Source: Candidatus Faecivivens stercoripullorum (lineage in GTDB: Bacteria; Bacillota; Clostridia; Oscillospirales; Ruminococcaceae). From it: a stretch of DNA of 11,632 nucleotides. The notes below the pieces were generated by a model. It saw only the letters and a list, made by a program, of their open reading frames with translations, searched no databases and was not told the origin of the DNA. The DNA is taken from assembly GCA_018715285.1 (NCBI GenBank), contig DVLW01000155.1:1-11632 (forward strand). Direction: 5' to 3'. The translations under genes were made by a program, and so were the position numbers. This document shows positions 8,128-11,632 of the stretch, in pieces; the stretch's first letter is position 1, and each line of letters opens with the position of its first letter.

Positions 8128-8160
8128 AAAACGTGGCTTCTCTTTTTTATGTCACGTTTT
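8128..8160 (-). terminator. Weak hairpin terminator overlapping the ANTAR gene stop
   Basis: Perfect 8-bp arms AAAACGTG (8128-8135) and CACGTTTT (8153-8160) flank a 17-base loop and include part of the regulator's TGA stop (8152-8154). On the minus strand the stem ends in only TTTT followed by GGAGG, so termination should be incomplete. On the plus strand it ends in six T residues, but there is no plus-strand gene here. It could partially separate glnA-regulator from purF. Confidence 0.4.
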
Positions 8161-8721
8161 TTCGTATTGACAGAGAATATCCTGTGCAATCCGCATTCGT
8201 GAAACCCGCAAATCCATCGCCTTTTTCTCTATATACCGATGGGCCTCAGATTCCGTCATCGATTCAAACTGAATCAGCAGACATTTGGCACGGTCTACTG
8301 TCCGTATCTCCTCGATTTTGCATTTAAGTTTTTTGTTTTCCCGCTGTAGTCCGGTCATTCTGGACTGTTGGACACCTGCCATCCGGATGCTCTGGAAAAA
8401 CATCTGCCGGTTAATCGGCTTTTCAATGACCAGTACGCCGCTGCATTCCACCTTTTCGGAGATTTCATCGGCAATATCAGCTTTTACCAATAAAATGGCG
8501 CTTCCAAACCCCTCACAGACTGAAACCGCCAGATCAGAACCGAATTCGTCTGGCAGCGGGGTGTTGATCAAAACCAGATCATAGTCGTTTTCCAGCAGCA
8601 GACGTCGTGCGTCATTTCCGCATCCTGTGCAGGTCTGTTCCGACAATCCGCAAAGCTTGCTCAGGTCGGATAACGCATTTCGAGAGTTTTCGCTGCCGGC
8701 TACAATCAATACGCTGTCCAT
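8152..8721 (-). CDS. ANTAR-domain response regulator (NitR-like transcription antiterminator)
   Basis: A 189-residue protein with an N-terminal CheY-like receiver fold (1-115), a coiled-coil linker (about 120-140, GLQRENKKLKCKIEEI) and a C-terminal ANTAR RNA-binding domain (about 124-186). The ANTAR part shows the family's R-x-x-A-K-x-x-L (DRAKCLL), S-E-x-E-A-x-x-x-I (TESEAHRYI) and R-x-x-x-A-x-x-I (RMRIAQDI) pattern. ANTAR proteins bind paired RNA hairpins with hexanucleotide loops and disrupt overlapping terminators. The receiver is degenerate: the phosphoacceptor position holds Asn53 (LVLINTPLPDEFG), and the usual N-terminal acidic pair is missing (VLIVAGSEN). Lys101 in EKPI is kept. GGAAGGG precedes the ATG. 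It follows glnA by 41 bases, the arrangement known for clostridial glnA-nitR. Its targets are probably nitrogen genes, perhaps including this cluster. Confidence 0.88.
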   Translation of the reverse strand: MDSVLIVAGSENSRNALSDLSKLCGLSEQTCTGCGNDARRLLLENDYDLVLINTPLPDEFGSDLAVSVCEGFGSAILLVKADIADEISEKVECSGVLVIEKPINRQMFFQSIRMAGVQQSRMTGLQRENKKLKCKIEEIRTVDRAKCLLIQFESMTESEAHRYIEKKAMDLRVSRMRIAQDILCQYEKT

Positions 8722-8739
8722 ACTGTCACCCTTCCGTTA

Positions 8740-8762
8740 TTTGTACCGTATTGGCGGACAAA
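8740..8762 (-). other. Intercistronic hairpin between glnA and the ANTAR regulator
   Basis: TTTGT (8740-8744) pairs with ACAAA (8758-8762), and CCG (8746-8748) with CGG (8755-8757), around a 6-base loop with one bulged base. The stem begins directly after the glnA stop and ends a few bases before the next gene's Shine-Dalgarno. There is no U-tract, so it is not a terminator. It could protect the glnA 3' end or lower translation of the regulator. Confidence 0.5.
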
Positions 8763-10067
8763 TCAGTAGAAGGGAAAATAATGGCTGCGTTCAAACGACT
8801 GAACGTTTCCTGCGGCACAGGCTTCACATTCCCGCATTTTTGCGGTGCAGTAGGTTTCAATCATCTCACGCGGAAGAACCTGTTCCACCATTTTGGAAGA
8901 GGCTGCAAGTGTCAGCGCTTCTTCCAGTGTGCTAGGCAGCTGCTGAGCCGCTGTTGGGTGTGCACTGTCGGTTCCGCAGTCGGCAGCTCTGAGCGGGTAC
9001 TGCTTTTCAACGCCATCCAGACCGGCTTCTATCAGCAGAGCAAATGCCAGATACGGATTGCAGCAGGAATCAGGACTGCGCAGTTCAATGCGTGCCTGGT
9101 CGCCGAATGCAAGCGGAACCCGAATCAGTTCCGATGTATCGCAGCGTTTGGACCAGCCTATGCTGTGCGGTGCGTCAAAACTGCCGAACCGGCTGTAGGA
9201 GTTGGTCAGCGGATTGAGAAAAGCGGTAATTTCGGCTATATGCCGTAAAACGCCTTCCACAAAACTTTCGCTGGTTGCATCGTGCAGCCCATCACAGGCA
9301 TGGATGATGTTCTTTCCGCCGCGGGAGAGTGAAAAGTTGATGTGCATTCCACTGCCGCTGTAGTCCGCAAAAGGTTTGGGCATAAAGCTGGCGTACAGTC
9401 CGTTTTTGTTGGCAATCGCCTTGACTGCTGCCCGGAAGGCAAGCAGGTTATCGGCGGCTGTCAGTGCGTCGGAACAGTGAAAATCCACCTCGTTCTGACC
9501 AGGACCTGCTTCATGGTGGGAAGTTTCCGGGCTGAAACCCATCTCTTCCAGCGAAAGGCAGATTTCCCGTCTGACGTTTTCACCACGGTCAAGCGGCGCG
9601 ATGTCTGCATATCCTGCATGGTCGTGCGGAATCATGGTTGGTTCGCCGTTTTCATCATTTTTGAATAGGTAAAATTCACATTCGGTTCCAAACTGGCAGG
9701 ACAAGCCAAATTGTGCGGCCCGTGCGATTTCTTTTTTGAGGATGGAACGGGCGCACCAGGTATAAGGCGTACCATCCGCATGACGGATGTCGCAGAAAAA
9801 CCGGATGACCCTTCCTCTTGAAGGACGCCACGGGAGAATGGAGACAGTACCTGCGTCGGGCACCAGAAAGAGCGGCTGAGCAGTTTTCTGAAAACCTGCT
9901 ACGGCACCCTGTTCAAAGTGAATTCCTCTGGTAAAGGCCCGCTGCAATTCACTGGGCAAGATGGTTACATTTTTGTGTACGCCAAAGAGGTCACAAAAAG
10001 TGAGGCGAATGAACTTAACATCATTTTCTTCAACAAATGAAAGTACTTCAGAAATGGTATTATCCAT
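8763..10067 (-). CDS. glnA: Glutamine synthetase, type I, divergent
   Basis: A 434-residue type I glutamine synthetase (ATP + glutamate + ammonia to glutamine, EC 6.3.1.2), normally a cytoplasmic dodecamer. The beta-grasp domain is about 1-100 and the catalytic domain 105-434. Recognisable motifs: FGTECEFYLF at 126-135 (metal-binding glutamates), HHEAGPGQNEVDF at 184-196, MPKPF...GSGMHIN at 229-244, NPLTNSYSRF at 285-294 and RIELRSPDSCCNPYLA at 326-341. The NLYDLPP adenylylation site is absent, as in Gram-positive GSI-alpha enzymes. Several usually invariant residues differ: FEQGAV at 51-56 where FDGSSI is typical, FDAP (Asp298) where YEAP is typical, and CDTSE where the ATP-binding NRSA-type segment is expected. 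It may be a specialised or weakened synthetase, or a related glutamate-ammonia ligase. The start has AAAGGA 14 bases upstream, a wide spacing. Confidence 0.9.
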   Translation of the reverse strand: MDNTISEVLSFVEENDVKFIRLTFCDLFGVHKNVTILPSELQRAFTRGIHFEQGAVAGFQKTAQPLFLVPDAGTVSILPWRPSRGRVIRFFCDIRHADGTPYTWCARSILKKEIARAAQFGLSCQFGTECEFYLFKNDENGEPTMIPHDHAGYADIAPLDRGENVRREICLSLEEMGFSPETSHHEAGPGQNEVDFHCSDALTAADNLLAFRAAVKAIANKNGLYASFMPKPFADYSGSGMHINFSLSRGGKNIIHACDGLHDATSESFVEGVLRHIAEITAFLNPLTNSYSRFGSFDAPHSIGWSKRCDTSELIRVPLAFGDQARIELRSPDSCCNPYLAFALLIEAGLDGVEKQYPLRAADCGTDSAHPTAAQQLPSTLEEALTLAASSKMVEQVLPREMIETYCTAKMRECEACAAGNVQSFERSHYFPFY

Positions 10068-10134
10068 ATATCAAAATCTGTTCCTTTCCCGAAATCATTT
10101 CCCATAGGGATGTGTATTTCGTTGTTTCTCCATT

Positions 10135-10164
10135 ATTTTAGCACATTTTTATAGCCTTGAGCAA
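10135..10164 (-). promoter_or_regulatory. Candidate glnA promoter
   Basis: The minus strand reads TTGCTC (10159-10164), an 18-base spacer and TAAAAT (10135-10140). The -10 box is 5 of 6 to consensus; the -35 is weak, at 3 of 6. It would give a leader of about 60 bases. If this is the only promoter, the hairpins between 10187 and 10350 lie upstream of transcription. A second, weaker pair, TTGATT then GATATT, lies further upstream with -10 near 10323-10328. Confidence 0.35.
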
Positions 10165-10186
10165 GGAATATTTTTTTACATTAGCC

Positions 10187-10318
10187 ATACGCCGCCATCT
10201 TCGGCAAGTTACACACAAAACTGTAATTTTGCAATCTGTTTTCTGCCGCTCTGTCAGATTTTTATCGGTTAAATATTCCGGGTTTTTAAGAAAATAACCG
10301 GTTCCGGCGGCGGCGTAT
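10187..10318 (-). repeat. Widely spaced 10-bp inverted repeat bracketing the central glnA upstream hairpins
   Basis: ATACGCCGCC (10187-10196 on the plus strand) is the exact reverse complement of GGCGGCGTAT (10309-10318), with 112 bases between. In a minus-strand RNA the arms could close a long basal stem around the inner hairpins at 10216-10301. On DNA they could equally be two half-sites for a looping regulator. Confidence 0.5.
10233..10260 (-). other. Two mutually exclusive stems, one an ANTAR-like hexaloop hairpin
   Basis: On the minus strand AATCTG pairs with CAGATT (10255-10260/10233-10238) as a 6-bp stem around 16 bases. Alternatively the same TCTG pairs inward with GCAGA to form a 5-bp stem with one bulged A (10242-10258), presenting the hexaloop AGAGCG. 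That loop has A at position 1 and G at position 4, the conserved bases of ANTAR target loops. Only one such hairpin is evident, whereas ANTAR targets have two, so the match is partial. Confidence 0.3.
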
Positions 10319-10403
10319 TCAAAATATCATGGGATTTTAGTGAGAAAATCAAGGGATACAGTAAAATGTCCGGTTAAAGGAAAATTTTGCGGCTGGCAAC
10401 GGC

Positions 10404-10453
10404 AAAAAATGAGAATATGCAATAATTATATTATCGAATTGCAAATTTTCTCA
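10404..10453 (-). terminator. AT-rich hairpin followed by six U, second hairpin behind prmA
   Basis: Read on the minus strand, TGAGAA (10448-10453) pairs with TTCTCA (10410-10415) and TGCAAT (10438-10443) with ATTGCA (10418-10423), with a small internal loop between the two helices. The stem is followed directly by TTTTTT (10404-10409). The AT-rich helix is weaker than a standard terminator stem. It lies 12 bases behind the first hairpin, so it may act as a back-up terminator, or as a terminator for a transcript starting just upstream. Confidence 0.5.
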
Positions 10454-10459
10454 GAAGGT

Positions 10460-10497
10460 TAAAGAATAAGCCGTCGCTTATCGAAGCGCCGGCTTAT
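10460..10497 (-). terminator. prmA intrinsic terminator
   Basis: Arms 10466-10479 and 10484-10497 form a 14-bp stem with one mismatch and a 4-base loop, 13 bases after the prmA stop. On the minus strand it runs into TTATTCTTT, a moderate U-tract. Confidence 0.75.
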
Positions 10498-10510
10498 CAT
10501 CAATATCAAA

Positions 10511-11476
10511 TTATGCCCGGAGACTGGCTGCGCACCAGCCGCCATCTTCCTGCTGACCGGTAACGGTAAATCCGGTATCACGCAGAACATTCAGGACTTC
10601 TTCTGCTCGTTCTGAAATAATACCCGAAACAATCAGCTGTCCGCCTTTTTTCAGACAGCGGATAAACAGCGGTGCCATCCCGATAATGACATCTGCTACG
10701 ATATTTGCGACAATCAGATCAACCGGCTCGGAAGCAAGGGTATCGGCCAGTGCCTGATCGTTTAATACATTGCCGCAGATGATATCCAGCTGAGGCTCCG
10801 GAATGTGGTTGAGTTCAGCATTTTCCCGTGCAATTTTGGTCGCAAGCTGATCGATATCTACCGCCGTTACATGCTTTGCACCCAGCATCAGTGCCGCAAT
10901 CGACAGAATACCACTGCCGCAGCCCATATCCAGTACCGATACGCCTTCCGGCATCTGGCTGTCCAGAACCTGTAAACACAGACGGGTTGTGTTGTGGTCG
11001 CCTGTACCGAAAGCCATGCCAGGATTGAGAAGAAGCTGGTGCTGGCCTTCTTTGAGCTGTGCATGTTCCCATTCGGGGACAATAATCAGACGGTCACTGA
11101 TTTCAATCGGATGGTAATATTTCTGCCATGCAGTTTCCCATTCTTCCTGTTCCTTGTATCCGATTTCAATTGCCAGTTCGCCAAGGTTCAGCTCACAGCC
11201 TTCCTGCAGCCGGGTGATATCTGCCTGAATCTGTGCGAGGGTTTCATGTCCCTGAGGGGTATCCGGCAGATAAAATTTGACGCGTGTGTCACAATGCGCC
11301 ATTTCCATCAATTTGTCATCTACATAATCCCAGTAGATGGTGGTGTCTTCCAGAAAATTCTGGAAATCAGCGGCATCCTCAATCATGACGCTGTTTACGC
11401 CATGCGCCATCAGGAATCCATTTACAATTTCAATGCCTTCGGTTGTTGTTTTGATTGCAATTTCAGCCCAGTTCAT
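10511..11476 (-). CDS. prmA: Ribosomal protein L11 methyltransferase
   Basis: A 321-residue PrmA, an S-adenosylmethionine-dependent enzyme that methylates ribosomal protein L11 in the cytoplasm. The N-terminal substrate-recognition domain (about 1-60) begins MNWAEIAIKTTTEGIEIVNG. The catalytic domain has the family block NPGMAFGTGDHNTT (151-164), the SAM-binding VLDMGCGSGIL (181-191), the acidic VDID (206-209) and ANIVADVI (257-264), where L11 methyltransferases have NIL-type residues. I chose the ATG at 11476 rather than the in-frame ATG at 11503: AAAGGA sits 9 bases upstream and the N-terminus then matches the family. It appears monocistronic within the window, with its own strong promoter upstream and hairpin terminators downstream. 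The usual neighbour rsmE is not visible. Confidence 0.95.
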   Translation of the reverse strand: MNWAEIAIKTTTEGIEIVNGFLMAHGVNSVMIEDAADFQNFLEDTTIYWDYVDDKLMEMAHCDTRVKFYLPDTPQGHETLAQIQADITRLQEGCELNLGELAIEIGYKEQEEWETAWQKYYHPIEISDRLIIVPEWEHAQLKEGQHQLLLNPGMAFGTGDHNTTRLCLQVLDSQMPEGVSVLDMGCGSGILSIAALMLGAKHVTAVDIDQLATKIARENAELNHIPEPQLDIICGNVLNDQALADTLASEPVDLIVANIVADVIIGMAPLFIRCLKKGGQLIVSGIISERAEEVLNVLRDTGFTVTGQQEDGGWCAASLRA

Positions 11477-11485
11477 GGTTTTGCA

Positions 11486-11491
11486 TCCTTT
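11486..11491 (-). promoter_or_regulatory. Ribosome binding site that fixes the prmA start
   Basis: The minus strand reads AAAGGA, 9 bases before the ATG at 11476. The alternative ATG at 11503 has no purine-rich site at a suitable distance. Confidence 0.8.
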
Positions 11492-11505
11492 CTGCGGATT
11501 CATTG

Positions 11506-11527
11506 TTGTATTATGGAATTAATACAA
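11506..11527. repeat. Dyad 1 in the prmA leader
   Basis: Perfect 7-bp arms TTGTATT (11506-11512) and AATACAA (11521-11527) with an 8-base centre. The symmetry extends outward by TGT/ACA if one extra A is allowed. It lies about 15 bases upstream of the prmA ribosome binding site. Confidence 0.5.
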
Positions 11528-11537
11528 ACAGTATTTT

Positions 11538-11554
11538 ATATACTCTGAGTATAT
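11538..11554. repeat. Dyad 2 in the prmA leader (17-bp palindrome)
   Basis: ATATACTC and GAGTATAT flank a single central base, giving a perfect 8+1+8 palindrome. It sits about 30 to 45 bases downstream of the expected transcription start and could be a repressor operator or a short RNA hairpin. A secondary promoter-like pair (TTTTCA, 18 bases, TAAAAT) overlaps it on the minus strand. Confidence 0.5.
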
Positions 11555-11587
11555 TTTGAAAATTGCCTGGAACAGATCTTTTTTATT

Positions 11588-11616
11588 ATTGTATCAAACG
11601 CCACCCTGTATGTCAA
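11588..11616 (-). promoter_or_regulatory. Strong sigma-A promoter for prmA
   Basis: The minus strand has a perfect TTGACA (-35, 11611-11616), a 17-base spacer and TACAAT (-10, 11588-11593, 5 of 6). TGA directly precedes the -10, so it also has an extended -10 element. Transcription should begin near 11581, giving a leader of about 105 bases before the prmA ATG. Confidence 0.85.
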
Positions 11617-11632
11617 TCTGAGGAAAGGGGAA

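Larger units (their letters stand above)
10068..10510. other. 443-base gene-free region upstream of glnA
   Basis: No credible coding sequence is visible. In minus-strand order it holds: the prmA terminator hairpin (10466-10497); a second AT-rich hairpin followed by six U residues (10404-10453); a hexaloop hairpin (10333-10350); a GC-tipped hairpin (10278-10301); competing stems at 10233-10260; a small hexaloop hairpin (10216-10231); a candidate glnA promoter (10135-10164); and about 65 bases of leader. A 10-bp inverted repeat (10187-10196 and 10309-10318) brackets the central hairpins. The motif TTTAACC occurs three times on the minus strand (10457-10463, 10372-10378, 10267-10273). Confidence 0.7.

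Noticed and set aside
8033..8151. Guanine/adenine riboswitch in the purF leader
   Set aside because: The closed outer stem suggested a junction, but the conserved purine-riboswitch core and kissing-loop sequences are absent.
10095..10133. A 12-codon leader peptide upstream of glnA (MEKQRNTHPYGK)
   Set aside because: No Shine-Dalgarno precedes it, it begins almost at the expected transcription start, and it is not enriched in a regulatory amino acid.
10068..10510. GlnR/TnrA box or T-box upstream of glnA
   Set aside because: I found no TGTNA-N7-TNACA site and no T-box sequence; the dyad TTACA-N8-TGTAA near 10210-10226 does not fit the spacing and base content.
11477..11503. N-terminal extension of PrmA by 9 residues
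   Set aside because: The ATG at 11476 has AAAGGA at 9 bases and gives the canonical N-terminus; the extension includes the ribosome binding site itself.

Overview
The window looks like chromosomal DNA of a Gram-positive anaerobe of class Clostridia, probably Oscillospiraceae/Ruminococcaceae or a relative. This rests on strong AAGGAGG-type ribosome binding sites, the LL-diaminopimelate aminotransferase route to lysine, a PadR + DUF2812 pair, a [4Fe-4S]-type PurF and a glutamine synthetase paired with an ANTAR antiterminator. It is a taxonomic guess from gene content only.

Layout. At the left edge, two plus-strand genes form a small regulatory module: the 3' end of a PadR-family repressor and a DUF2812 membrane protein. 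They converge on a bidirectional hairpin terminator at about 1503-1539. Everything else lies on the minus strand. Read in transcription order from the right edge: prmA (ribosomal protein L11 methyltransferase) with an excellent sigma-A promoter at the window edge; two tandem terminator-like hairpins; a 443-base gene-free region holding the glnA upstream sequence; glnA (glutamine synthetase); an ANTAR-domain response regulator; purF; carA; dapF; pyrG; and dapL. Gaps in the seven-gene run glnA-dapL are 41 to 119 bases. No strong terminator is visible inside it, so partial or complete co-transcription is plausible.

How the genes fit together. GlnA makes glutamine. PurF, CarA and PyrG are three unrelated-fold glutamine amidotransferases that spend it on purines, carbamoyl phosphate and CTP. 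The ANTAR protein next to glnA is of the kind that controls nitrogen genes by transcription antitermination in clostridia. DapF and DapL belong to the diaminopimelate (lysine and peptidoglycan) pathway and are interleaved with pyrG. The run therefore looks like a glutamine/nitrogen-spending cluster with a nitrogen regulator at its head.

The points most worth a second look are: substitutions at several conserved active-site positions of GlnA; a receiver domain in the ANTAR protein that lacks the phosphoacceptor aspartate; the structured sequence upstream of glnA, with mutually exclusive stems and one hairpin resembling half of an ANTAR target; a 30-base perfect hairpin in the dapF leader whose polarity is opposite to a terminator; and a carA with no carB beside it. 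I see no mobile elements, CRISPR arrays, rRNA or tRNA genes.
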